NCBI GenBank assembly: GCA_048380335.1
Contig: DBFCCI010000030.1
Location: forward strand, 1-11,783
Length of the DNA: 11,783 nucleotides
Origin: Lachnospira sp900551945
GTDB taxonomy: Bacteria > Bacillota > Clostridia > Lachnospirales > Lachnospiraceae
Direction of reading: 5' to 3'
Part shown: piece after piece, positions 1 through 6,901 of the stretch
How the letters are laid out: every line of letters begins with the position of its first letter
Numbering within the stretch: the stretch's first letter is position 1
Notes under the pieces: generated by a model
Databases searched by the model: none
Told to the model about the DNA's origin: nothing
What the model saw: the letters and a program-made list of their open reading frames with translations, nothing else
Program-made: the position numbers and the translations under genes

Positions 1-87
1 GAAGTTCTCTATGCTATTTATTATACTATAATTTTTACCAAATCACACAATGTTTTAAGTAAAAAATATACAGTATGTGAAAGTGAC

Positions 88-127
88 GCCATTCATCCCA
101 CGGTCTAAAGACCATGGGTTTTCTGGC
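88..127 (+). mobile_element. Solitary IS200/IS605-type right-end hairpin (candidate remnant)
   Basis: The stretch folds as an inner stem CCCACGGTC / GACCATGGG (97-105 with 110-118, one C/A mismatch) around a TAAA loop. An outer stem GCCA / TGGC (88-91 with 124-127) is separated by ATTCAT on one side and TTTTC on the other. Hairpins of the form GCCATTCATCCCACG-n-CGTGGG-TTTTCTGGC are, from memory, typical of the right ends (and omega-RNA 3' ends) of tnpB-carrying IS605-family elements in Firmicutes. No tnpA or tnpB coding sequence is visible in bases 1-87 or to the right, so this is a solo end, a decayed element, or the edge of one lying left of the window. Confidence 0.5.
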
Positions 128-172
128 TGAAAAAATATAAAGTTTTGTTCCCCTATAGTCTTTATTAATTAG

Positions 173-254
173 AAAAAAGGGCTATCTCATTAAGAAAATT
201 TATACAAAATAATAATTTCATATTCTGTATAAATTTTCATTAATGCGACAACCC
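173..254 (-). terminator. Long-stem rho-independent terminator of the rex operon
   Basis: Read on the minus strand, the arm starting GGGTTGTCGCATTAATG (from 254) pairs with the arm ending CATTAA...ATAGCCC (to 179). The core is a perfect 13-bp match (226-238 with 194-206) and a 6-bp match (240-245 with 188-193) beyond a 1-nt bulge. The base is closed by GGG/CCC with U-G wobbles. A run of six T follows directly (173-178). The stem begins six bases after the stop codon of the 205-aa gene. The stem is unusually long and has a 19-nt loop. Confidence 0.85.
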
Positions 255-260
255 AATTAA

Positions 261-878
261 TTATTCTTCATAATATTCCTCTGTACCGTCATTAATTCTA
301 TCCATTTTACCCATAAGCTCTGTGCCAAATATAGCGTGCATTCCACTGTACAGATTATCGTTAATTTCTTCTTTATCTTGTCTTATAAGAAGATTTTTCT
401 TTAACATTACTCTTGTCTTTTCTATCCATTCATCAAGAACAGCAAGCTCTTTGTCATTCTTATTAATAGTTTCATAACACACTTTAACAGTTTCAAGCAT
501 TAACTTCTGATTAGCTCTTTGAAGTTGTGTAGGAACATCCTCTGCCTTTCCTCTTAGCTCGTCAAGTTTGTCTTTGGCTTCAAATATAAGTCTTTTGCTT
601 TGCTGCATTCTTTTCTTATGCTTCTTTTCGTCAGCCTCATCCATATTCTGTACAATACCATTCATAAGCTGACCCTTTAGTTGTTCAATGCCTTTAATGT
701 CATCCAATACTTGTCCTTGTTTTTTTAACAATTCATTAACTCGTCTTTCCCAGTAACGTATCTCATCTGTTTTAATATGCTCTGGCATTAGTTGATACCA
801 TCTCTGGTCTAATGTCAATATTGGAAGATTTTTAAATGTTCTAGAATTTTTTAGAGCTTTGAACGTAATTTCTGACAT
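261..878 (-). CDS. Conserved-type coiled-coil protein of unknown function, second gene of the rex operon
   Basis: I do not recognise this 205-aa protein as a named family. It has no signal peptide, no membrane segment and no nucleotide-binding or catalytic motif that I can see. It is very rich in Lys, Glu, Asp and Gln. Long stretches look helical with heptad-like spacing, roughly residues 38-60, 78-125 and 130-175, so a cytoplasmic coiled coil is likely. The N-terminus contains a short aromatic motif (LDQRWYQLMPEHIK, about 23-36) and the end is strongly acidic (TEEYYEE). The start is well supported: AAGGAG lies at 886-891, seven bases upstream of the ATG. It follows rex by 72 nt with no terminator between and a strong terminator after it, so it is very probably co-transcribed with rex. 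Neighbourhood alone suggests no specific role. Confidence 0.8.
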   Translation of the reverse strand: MSEITFKALKNSRTFKNLPILTLDQRWYQLMPEHIKTDEIRYWERRVNELLKKQGQVLDDIKGIEQLKGQLMNGIVQNMDEADEKKHKKRMQQSKRLIFEAKDKLDELRGKAEDVPTQLQRANQKLMLETVKVCYETINKNDKELAVLDEWIEKTRVMLKKNLLIRQDKEEINDNLYSGMHAIFGTELMGKMDRINDGTEEYYEE

Positions 879-950
879 ATATTTTCTCCTTGCTTTTTTC
901 CAAATGTGATAAAAGCCTGACTTTTGGCACTAAAGGTCTGTTAATAACTT

Positions 951-1592
951 TTATTCTTCTTTATTACGGCTTGCAATACTATAAGATAATCTCATAAGAC
1001 TTTCTGACAAATGTACATTTTCTACAATAACATCATCTGATAGATTAAGGTCTGTATGTGCAAAATTCCAAATTGCCTTAATACCTGCGTCAGCTACAAT
1101 TTTTGCAACTTCTTTTGCTGCTCTTTTTGGTATAGTAAGTGCTACTATCTCAATGTCATTTTCTTTAATAAAATCAGTGACCTTATCAAGCATTTGAACT
1201 TTAAGTCCTCTTATTTCCTTACCTTCAAGATCTGGATTATTATCAAAGATACCTTTAATAACAAAGCCTCTCTTTTCAAAGTCTCCATAATTGATTATAG
1301 CCTGACCAAGATTACCAGTACCTATTATAATCATTTTATGTTCTCTATCTATTCCAAGTATTTTAGCTATCTCGTCATAAAGGTACTTAACATTATAACC
1401 ATAACCTTGCTGACCAAAGCCACCAAAGTTATTAAGGTCTTGTCTTATCTGTGAAGCTGTAACCTTCATCTTTGCGCTTAATTCTTTTGATGATATTCTT
1501 TGAACATCACTTTCTATAAGTTCTCCTAAATATCTATAATATCTAGGTAATCTTCTTATTACTGCTGAAGATATCTTCTTTTCTCCGTCCAT
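951..1592 (-). CDS. rex: Redox-sensing transcriptional repressor Rex
   Basis: Rex senses the NADH/NAD+ ratio and represses fermentation and respiration genes when NADH is low; NADH binding releases it from DNA. The 213-aa length is normal for the family. The N-terminal winged helix (about 1-80) has the family pattern AVIRRLPRYYRYL (10-22) and a recognition-helix stretch VTASQIRQDLNNFGGFGQQG (44-63). The Rossmann domain follows, with the dinucleotide-binding loop IIGTGNLGQA (89-98), an acidic FDNNP (116-120) at the ribose position, the conserved WNFAHTDL (175-182) and the C-terminal ENVHLSESLMRLSY (191-204) that forms the domain-swapped dimer helix. GAGGT at 1601-1605 is 8 nt before the ATG. 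It is the first gene of a two-gene transcript from a consensus promoter. All key residues appear intact. Its target genes are not evident in this window. Confidence 0.97.
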   Translation of the reverse strand: MDGEKKISSAVIRRLPRYYRYLGELIESDVQRISSKELSAKMKVTASQIRQDLNNFGGFGQQGYGYNVKYLYDEIAKILGIDREHKMIIIGTGNLGQAIINYGDFEKRGFVIKGIFDNNPDLEGKEIRGLKVQMLDKVTDFIKENDIEIVALTIPKRAAKEVAKIVADAGIKAIWNFAHTDLNLSDDVIVENVHLSESLMRLSYSIASRNKEE

Positions 1593-1635
1593 TATACATT
1601 ACCTCATTTCCAACGCACATCGTTAAATATTGTTA

Positions 1636-1664
1636 ATTATATATCATTAATAAGAAATTGTCAA
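1636..1664 (-). promoter_or_regulatory. Consensus sigma-A promoter of rex
   Basis: On the minus strand, TTGACA (1659-1664) and TATAAT (1636-1641) are separated by exactly 17 bases, matching the sigma-A consensus at all twelve positions. The ATG of rex is about 44 nt downstream of the -10 box. Two GTTAA direct repeats (1622-1626 and 1632-1636 on the plus strand) lie at and just beyond the -10, but they are not arranged as a Rex palindrome. Confidence 0.88.
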
Positions 1665-1686
1665 AATTTTATTTACATAAGTTGCC

Positions 1687-1894
1687 GTATTTTGCATTTT
1701 TAATTTTTTGAAGATAGCAGTAGTATATAAACAAACACACACCAGTAAAAGTACAATCAACCATATTTGTATGTCATTATCGAACAAGTTTGTTCGCTAT
1801 TGACATACAAATATAGCTGACTGTTCTTTTAATGGTGCATTTATCGTTTATATACTACTACTATCTCACACAACTTTTTTGCCATGCAAAATAC
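1687..1894. repeat. 208-bp imperfect palindrome (long inverted repeat) between rex and metH
   Basis: The element is bounded by perfect 11-bp inverted ends GTATTTTGCAT (1687-1697) and ATGCAAAATAC (1884-1894). Inside, GATAGCAGTAGTATATAAAC (1713-1732) pairs with 1846-1865 with one mismatch. Next, 1741-1760 pairs patchily with 1817-1836, and ATATTTGTATGTCA (1763-1776) pairs perfectly with 1801-1814. The centre is CGAACAAGTTTGTTCG (1781-1796). Nearly all of the gap between the rex promoter and the 3' end of metH is thus one huge foldback. No open reading frame of note lies in it, and I see no target-site duplication. It could be a MITE-like element, a structured RNA, or a terminator or barrier between operons. 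It has no T-run at either edge. Confidence 0.8.
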
Positions 1895-1918
1895 TAGATT
1901 TTTTATTATTTAGTCATC

Positions 1919-1941
1919 AAGCAAATATTAACAATTTGCTT
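1919..1941 (-). other. Small hairpin downstream of metH
   Basis: AAGCAAAT (1919-1926) and ATTTGCTT (1934-1941) form a perfect 8-bp stem with a 7-nt loop, about 40 nt after the metH stop codon. On the minus strand the stem is followed by GATGACTAAATAATAAAAAA, with no T tract, so it does not qualify as a standard intrinsic terminator. It may still protect the 3' end of the metH message. Together with the palindrome at 1687-1894 it is the only structure between metH and the rex promoter. Confidence 0.4.
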
Positions 1942-1982
1942 ATAACATCTAAAAAATAGGTTTTTATTTAATAACATTTAAT

Positions 1983-4421
1983 TTAGCCTAATATCTTCTT
2001 AGCAATGTCAACAGATTCTTTTGCGTCTTTTGCGTAGAAATCGGCGTGTATTTCTTTTGCATATTCAGGAGTAAGAACCGCTCCACCAACAAATATCTTA
2101 CAATCAAGATTATTTTCATGGATAAGCTCAATAGTTTCCTTCATTGATACAAGTGTTGTTGTCATAAGAGCAGAAAGACCTACAAGTTTTGCATTATGCT
2201 CTTTAATTGCATCAACCACAGCTTGATACTCAACATCTTTTCCTAAGTCAATTACATCATAGCCATAATTTTCAAGAAGTACTTTAACAATATTCTTTCC
2301 AATGTCATGCACATCACCCTTAACGGTTGCCATAACAATCTTACCCTTACTTTCAGGCTTTTTATCACTAAGCACCATAGCTTTTCTTATTTCTTCAAAT
2401 GCCGCCTGTGCAACTGCTGCTGACATAATAAGCTGTGGAAGGAAAATTGTTCCTTTCTCAAAATCAACACCAATCTTGTCAAGCGCAGGAATAAGTATGT
2501 TATTAACTATCTCCATTGAGTCTGTAGTTTCAAGCATTTGCTTAGTAAGCTGCGCTCCTTCACTCTTAAGTCCATTAAGAACAGCTTGATATAAAGGATT
2601 AGCACTCATAGGGTCATCTGAATTTGCCCCTTGATTATTAACTTGTGCTTCTGTCACAGCTTTTGTATTAGCCGCTGGATTAATCTTTGTAACCTTTGGC
2701 ATATTAGCATAAGCCTTAATAAAATCTACAGAATTCTTATCAATGTTAGCAAGAAGCTTGTAGGCTCTTACCGCACCTGTCATTTCTTCGATATTAGGGT
2801 TAATGATAGGCAAGTCAAGCCCATTTGTAAGTGCCATTGTAAGGAAAATGTGATTTACAAGGACTCTGTTTGGAAGCCCAAATGAAATATTTGATACTCC
2901 AAGAACTGTCTTTAAACCTAATTCAGTCTTTACTCTGTGAAGTGCGTTAAGTGTTTCCATAACGCCTTCCTGCTCTGCGGAAGCTGTAAGTGTAAGACAA
3001 TCTATGTAAATATCTTCTTTTGGAATACCAATTGCCATTGCTCTGTTCATAATCTTTTCAGCAATCTTAAATCTATCTTCGGCTTTAGGTGGAATACCAT
3101 CTTTATCAAGTGCAAGACCAACTACTGCTGCACCATATTTCTTAACAAGTGGTAACACATTGTTAAGTGACTCCTCCTCACCATTTACTGAATTAACTAT
3201 TGGCTTACCATTATACACTCTTAAAGCTGCGTCAAGTACTTCTGGAATTGTAGAGTCTATCTGTAATGGAACGTCTACTATAGCTTGAAGTGCCTTAATT
3301 GTATCTATCATCATATCCTTTTCATCAATACCCGGAAGTCCAACATTGACATCAAGAATATCTGCACCTGCGTTAATCTGCTCCAATGCTTGATTTAATA
3401 TGTAATCTATATCATGTCTTAAAAGTGCTTCTTTAAAAAGCTTCTTTCCTGTAGGATTAATTCTCTCGCCAATTATTCTAGGCTCTGTTATATCTACTGT
3501 ACTTGTAGCTGAACATACTGCCGCTGGAATATCCTTTTCTTTTTCAAAGCCTGCGTTTCCATTTTCTTTAAGCATTGTTGCAAGCTCTTTAATAAATTCT
3601 GGATTACTTCCACAACAACCACCAAAACACTTAATTCCGTACTTTCTTAAGTCCTTCATCATATCAGCAAATTCTGACGCAGTTACATTGTATTCGTTTG
3701 TCTTAGGGTCGGGAAGTCCCGCATTAGGCTTTACAACGATAGGAAGTCTTGTCCATTTACTAAGTGTTGCAATAACTGGCTCTAATTCTTTGGGGCCAAG
3801 TGAACAGTTTACACCAAGTGCGTCAACACCAAGTCCACTCAAGGTAAGTGCCATAGATGGAATTGAACAGCCTGTAAATGTTCTTTGGTTCATTTCAAAT
3901 GTCATTGTAGTAATAATAGGCAGGTCAGAATTTTCCTTTGCCGCAAGAACTGCTGCCTTACATTCAAGCAAGTCTGTCATTGTTTCAAATACAATAAGGT
4001 CTGCATCTTTTCCAGCTAATATTATCTCTTTATAAATGTCATAAGCATCTTCAAACTTAAGAACACCTGTTGGCTCTAAAAGTTGTCCAATAGGTCCAAT
4101 ATCAAGTGCAACATAAGCGTCAGGATTAACATTTTCACAAGCCTGTCTTGCATTCTTAATAGCCGCTTCAACTAATTCTTTTACTGTATAACCACTTCCA
4201 TCTAACTTATAACTATTAGCACCAAATGTATTGGCATACACAACATCTGAACCAGCCTTCAAATACTTTTCATGGATTTCTACTAAAAGCTCAGGTCTTG
4301 TTATACTTAAAACTTCTGGAATTTCTCCCATCTTAAGTCCTGCCGCTTGAAGCATTGTTCCCATCGCTCCATCTAATATAACGTAATCTTTCTTTAACTG
4401 TTCTCTAAAATCTTTAGCCAT
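1983..4421 (-). CDS. metH: Cobalamin-dependent methionine synthase lacking the reactivation domain
   Basis: The enzyme transfers a methyl group from methyltetrahydrofolate through cobalamin to homocysteine, making methionine in the cytosol. At 812 aa it has four modules. The homocysteine/zinc barrel (about 1-290) has GVNCSLGP (Cys206) and GGCCGSNP (Cys269, Cys270) as zinc ligands. The pterin-binding barrel (about 312-560) starts at IIGERINPTGKK. The cobalamin cap is about 605-690. The Rossmann B12 domain (about 692-812) carries DVHDIGKN (703-710), His705 being the expected cobalt ligand. The C-terminal AdoMet-binding reactivation domain of the roughly 1200-aa E. coli enzyme is absent. The upstream gene, overlapping by 8 nt, supplies a homologue of it. 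An Asn/Ala-rich linker (about 580-605) joins the folate and cap modules. GAGG at 4433-4436, inside the upstream gene, lies 11 nt before the ATG, suggesting translational coupling. Confidence 0.96.
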   Translation of the reverse strand: MAKDFREQLKKDYVILDGAMGTMLQAAGLKMGEIPEVLSITRPELLVEIHEKYLKAGSDVVYANTFGANSYKLDGSGYTVKELVEAAIKNARQACENVNPDAYVALDIGPIGQLLEPTGVLKFEDAYDIYKEIILAGKDADLIVFETMTDLLECKAAVLAAKENSDLPIITTMTFEMNQRTFTGCSIPSMALTLSGLGVDALGVNCSLGPKELEPVIATLSKWTRLPIVVKPNAGLPDPKTNEYNVTASEFADMMKDLRKYGIKCFGGCCGSNPEFIKELATMLKENGNAGFEKEKDIPAAVCSATSTVDITEPRIIGERINPTGKKLFKEALLRHDIDYILNQALEQINAGADILDVNVGLPGIDEKDMMIDTIKALQAIVDVPLQIDSTIPEVLDAALRVYNGKPIVNSVNGEEESLNNVLPLVKKYGAAVVGLALDKDGIPPKAEDRFKIAEKIMNRAMAIGIPKEDIYIDCLTLTASAEQEGVMETLNALHRVKTELGLKTVLGVSNISFGLPNRVLVNHIFLTMALTNGLDLPIINPNIEEMTGAVRAYKLLANIDKNSVDFIKAYANMPKVTKINPAANTKAVTEAQVNNQGANSDDPMSANPLYQAVLNGLKSEGAQLTKQMLETTDSMEIVNNILIPALDKIGVDFEKGTIFLPQLIMSAAVAQAAFEEIRKAMVLSDKKPESKGKIVMATVKGDVHDIGKNIVKVLLENYGYDVIDLGKDVEYQAVVDAIKEHNAKLVGLSALMTTTLVSMKETIELIHENNLDCKIFVGGAVLTPEYAKEIHADFYAKDAKESVDIAKKILG

Positions 4422-5112
4422 TGCAATGTCCGCCTCTCCGTCTAAATTGACATTTTTTACTCATACTGCAAGTCTGACAACCCCTTGCCTGTCCTTTAAT
4501 CTCATGCCCTGACAAACCTATTATTGCTGTAACTGATTTTGTAGGTATTAACATTGAAGATGAATTAACACCAAGCCCTATAATCTTTGAAGCATTAAGA
4601 ACTCGTAAGAAATCAGCTTGTAACTCGATTGGCAAATCTCCATATCCTAAACCAAATCTAAACGTCTGGTACATATCCGGATATTCTTCTTTTATTACCT
4701 GTTCTGCCCTATTACACGCCTGTTCAACTGCCGCACTTGCCATACTGTCTATAACAACTGCCTGTGCTATATCTTTAACTTTTGCTATACGAATAAGTCT
4801 GTCTATTCCCTCTGATATTGTAACTGCCATAAATACAGCCTTGTCACAATCTTTCAGATGTTTTTTTATAGAATTACCTGTCAGTTTTATATTGGTATTT
4901 TTTACTATTATTTTATCTGGTTCTTGCTCTTTGTCAATATCAAACACCTTGTATACAAATCTTGCTCTTGCACACTCAAGCACTTGCTTCTCACATTCAT
5001 CAAGCAACTTCATCATATTTTCATCTGGTTTTGAATTGCCATATCCTAAATATCGTATAACTTCATCTTTATCTATATCCGAAAGTTCAAGCTGTGTTCT
5101 TACGTCATTCAT
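4414..5112 (-). CDS. Methionine synthase activation-domain protein (stand-alone MetH reactivase)
   Basis: This 232-aa protein resembles the C-terminal AdoMet-binding domain of MetH, which re-methylates oxidised cob(II)alamin. The telling motifs are RFGLGYGDLPIELQ (152-165) and MLIPTKSVTAIIGLS (187-201), counterparts of the RxxPGYG and TxSxAxxP-type segments of that domain. In Thermotoga maritima a separate protein of this kind (TM0269) reactivates a short MetH (TM0268), and the same division of labour is inferred here. I choose the ATG at 5112: GGAG (5119-5122) lies six bases upstream. A TTG at 5124 would extend it by four residues, but the GGAG overlaps that codon. The tail beyond the usual domain carries four cysteines (212, 215, 221, 230) and an RRR cluster, perhaps a metal or Fe-S site. 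The next gene, metH, overlaps by 8 nt. Some annotations call such proteins 'vitamin B12-dependent methionine synthase activation domain protein'. Confidence 0.88.
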   Translation of the reverse strand: MNDVRTQLELSDIDKDEVIRYLGYGNSKPDENMMKLLDECEKQVLECARARFVYKVFDIDKEQEPDKIIVKNTNIKLTGNSIKKHLKDCDKAVFMAVTISEGIDRLIRIAKVKDIAQAVVIDSMASAAVEQACNRAEQVIKEEYPDMYQTFRFGLGYGDLPIELQADFLRVLNASKIIGLGVNSSSMLIPTKSVTAIIGLSGHEIKGQARGCQTCSMSKKCQFRRRGGHCNG

Positions 5113-5118
5113 AATTTT

Positions 5119-5122
5119 CTCC
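5119..5122 (-). promoter_or_regulatory. Ribosome binding site that fixes the start of the MetH activation protein
   Basis: GGAG on the minus strand stands six bases before ATG at 5110-5112. The TTG triplet at 5122-5124 shares its last G with this site, so TTG cannot use it. No other purine-rich site precedes the TTG at proper distance. Confidence 0.75.
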
Positions 5123-5134
5123 AATCTATCCCCT

Positions 5135-5165
5135 ACTTAATTTAGAAAGTAAGCGACTTAATTTA
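5135..5165. repeat. Tandem 10-bp direct repeat upstream of the MetH activation gene
   Basis: ACTTAATTTA occurs at 5135-5144 and again at 5156-5165, 21 bp apart start to start, about two helical turns. The pair lies 23-53 bp upstream of the ATG at 5112. The second copy overlaps a possible minus-strand -10 box TATAAA (5162-5167), for which I see no good -35. A regulator site is possible, but the sequence is AT-rich and chance is not excluded. Confidence 0.35.
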
Positions 5166-5203
5166 TAGTATATAATTATCTTAATTGGAATATATGTTTT
5201 TTA

Positions 5204-6811
5204 TTATCTTCTCTTATGTTTTTTCTTCTTTCTTATTCCAGAAGCTTTTTCTATATTAATTGTTCTACCTTTAATTTTAGCATTTTCCATGGCCTTAAGA
5301 ACTTTTTCTGCGTGTTTTGCTGGAACTTCTACAAATGTATAATTATCTAACATATCAATAGCTCCAACAAGTTTACCTGGCATACCAGACTCTCCTGCTA
5401 TTGCTCCTAAGATATTGGCAGGCTTAACTTTGTCCTTTTTACCTATGTTTATAAACAATCTTACCATTCTTGACTCATCATTGTCTATATCATAATGAAT
5501 TTCTTCTACATCATCATCCCTGTCAAGGCTTTCACCTATCATCATCTTTAAAAGTGCTGCTGCCATATCCATTGCTGTGTAATCTTCTTGATTAACATGA
5601 TTTTCAACCATTTCAATCATATCTGAAAGACCACCTGCATTAATTGTTTCTTTGATATTCTCAAACATAACATCAAGCTTTGTATTCTTTACATCGTCAA
5701 GTGATGGAATTGGTCTTGCCTTTATCTTAGTCTTGCAGTAATGCTCTATATCTTTTAACTTATATACTTCTTTTCCAGAAATAAATGAAAGCGCAAGCCC
5801 TTCTTTTCCAGCTCGTCCTGTTCTACCTATTCTATGAACGTAATATTCTTCATCCTGTGGTAAATCATAGTTAAATACAACATCTACATTGCTTACATCT
5901 ATTCCTCTTGCAGCTACATCTGTAGCAATAAGTATTTCTGTCTTTCCATCTCTAAAGTCATTCATAACTCTATCTCGTTGAGCCTGCTTCATATCGCCAT
6001 GTATTCCATCAGCAAAATATCCCCTGCCTTTAAGCTCTGATATAAGTTCATCAACTTTTTTCTTTGTATTACAAAATACTACTGAAAGTCTAGGATTGTA
6101 TATATCTATAAGACGACATAACACTTCGTTTTTATTTTTTGGTCGTACTTCATAATAATACTGCTCAATATTTTCAACCGTAAGTTCTTTTCTTACTACT
6201 TTTACAACTTCTGCGTTGTTTTGGAACTTCTTTGCAATATCCATAATAGCTTTTGGCATTGTAGCTGAAAATAATACAGTCTGTCTATCTTCTGGTGTAT
6301 CTGTAAGAATTGTTTCCATATCTTCTCTAAAGCCCATATCTAACATTTCATCAGCTTCGTCTAAGATTACCATTGATACATTGTCAAACTTAACTGTCTT
6401 TCTCCTCATGTGGTCCATAACTCTGCCAGGTGTACCAACTACTATTTGAACTCCTGTCTTTAATGACTTTATCTGTCTTACAATTTCTTGACCACCGTAT
6501 ACTGGAAGTACTTTTATATCGCTCATGTATTTCGCAAGTTTTCTTATTTCTTCTGCAACTTGTACTGCAAGTTCTCTTGTTGGACAAAGTACGATTGCTT
6601 GTACTTTTTTAATTGATGGGTCTATTTTTTGAAGCATTGGTATTGAATATGCTGCTGTCTTTCCTGTACCAGTCTGTGCCTGTCCTACAATATCTTTCCC
6701 TTCAAGCACTACTGGAATTGCCTTTGACTGAATAGGAGAAGCTTCTTCAAATCCCATATCTTCTACTGCTCTTAATATTCTTTCGTCTATTTGTAACTCT
6801 TCAAATTTCAT
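5204..6811 (-). CDS. DEAD-box ATP-dependent RNA helicase with DbpA-type RNA-binding domain
   Basis: A 535-aa DEAD-box helicase of the CsdA/DeaD/CshA group, which unwinds RNA in ribosome assembly, mRNA decay or cold adaptation. The motifs appear in order: Q motif ASPIQSKAIP (24-33), Walker A AQTGTGKT (45-52), PTREL (77-81), GG (106-107), TPGR (127-130), DEAD (151-154), SAT (182-184), ARGID (301-305) and HRIGRTGR (326-333). A roughly 80-residue C-terminal domain (about 448-525, RMVRLFINIGKKDKVKP to INIEKASG) matches the DbpA RNA-binding fold. The protein ends in a basic tail, RKKKKHKRR. All catalytic motifs are intact. It lies 91 nt upstream of the MetH activation gene on the same strand with no terminator between, so read-through into metH is possible. 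The Shine-Dalgarno stretch AAGGAAAGAG is rather far from the ATG. The exact paralogue name (cshA, deaD, dbpA) is left open. Confidence 0.95.
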   Translation of the reverse strand: MKFEELQIDERILRAVEDMGFEEASPIQSKAIPVVLEGKDIVGQAQTGTGKTAAYSIPMLQKIDPSIKKVQAIVLCPTRELAVQVAEEIRKLAKYMSDIKVLPVYGGQEIVRQIKSLKTGVQIVVGTPGRVMDHMRRKTVKFDNVSMVILDEADEMLDMGFREDMETILTDTPEDRQTVLFSATMPKAIMDIAKKFQNNAEVVKVVRKELTVENIEQYYYEVRPKNKNEVLCRLIDIYNPRLSVVFCNTKKKVDELISELKGRGYFADGIHGDMKQAQRDRVMNDFRDGKTEILIATDVAARGIDVSNVDVVFNYDLPQDEEYYVHRIGRTGRAGKEGLALSFISGKEVYKLKDIEHYCKTKIKARPIPSLDDVKNTKLDVMFENIKETINAGGLSDMIEMVENHVNQEDYTAMDMAAALLKMMIGESLDRDDDVEEIHYDIDNDESRMVRLFINIGKKDKVKPANILGAIAGESGMPGKLVGAIDMLDNYTFVEVPAKHAEKVLKAMENAKIKGRTINIEKASGIRKKKKHKRR

Positions 6812-6861
6812 AAATATTTTTTTCTCTTTCCTTAATTAATATATTACTGTGTAACTTATTA

Positions 6862-6890
6862 AGTTTACATTATAATTTGTGTAAAGTCAA
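6862..6890 (-). promoter_or_regulatory. Probable promoter of the DEAD-box helicase, with overlapping inverted repeats
   Basis: On the minus strand TTGACT (6885-6890) and TAAACT (6862-6867) are 17 bases apart. The -35 matches five of six consensus bases and the -10 four of six. The promoter overlaps an inverted repeat TTTACA / TGTAAA (6864-6869 with 6880-6885). It abuts another palindrome, AACTTATTAAGTT (about 6853-6865). A TATAAT also lies between the boxes but has no -35 at proper spacing. Confidence 0.5.
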
Positions 6891-6901
6891 AGTTTTATTT
6901 T

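Noticed and set aside
906..930. Regulatory hairpin between rex and the coiled-coil gene
   Set aside because: Only a 5-bp AAAAG/CTTTT stem can be drawn, no better than chance in this base composition.
1056..1454. Plus-strand open frame of 132 codons opposite rex
   Set aside because: It is antisense to a complete, motif-bearing rex gene, its product is a low-complexity Cys/Phe/Tyr/Ile-rich string, and no ribosome site is evident.
1621..1650. Rex operator (TTGTTAA-n4-TTAACAA) for autoregulation of rex
   Set aside because: Two GTTAA copies exist but in direct, not inverted, arrangement, and a TTAATAA half-site is at the wrong distance.
1781..1796. LexA (SOS) box at CGAACAAGTTTGTTCG
   Set aside because: The half-sites CGAAC and GTTCG are separated by six bases where the Gram-positive LexA box has four, and the sequence is the centre of a larger palindrome with no SOS gene nearby.
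1919..1941. Intrinsic terminator of metH
   Set aside because: The 8-bp stem is AT-rich and is not followed by a T tract on the minus strand.
3688..4035. Plus-strand open frame of 115 codons opposite metH
   Set aside because: It is a shadow of the metH reading frame with a Ser/Val/Ile-rich product and no family motifs.
5113..5124. TTG start for the MetH activation protein
   Set aside because: The only ribosome site, GGAG, overlaps that TTG and is correctly placed for the ATG at 5112.
5113..5203. Cobalamin or SAM riboswitch upstream of the MetH genes
   Set aside because: The gap is only 91 nt and lacks the B12-box and the conserved S-box helices.
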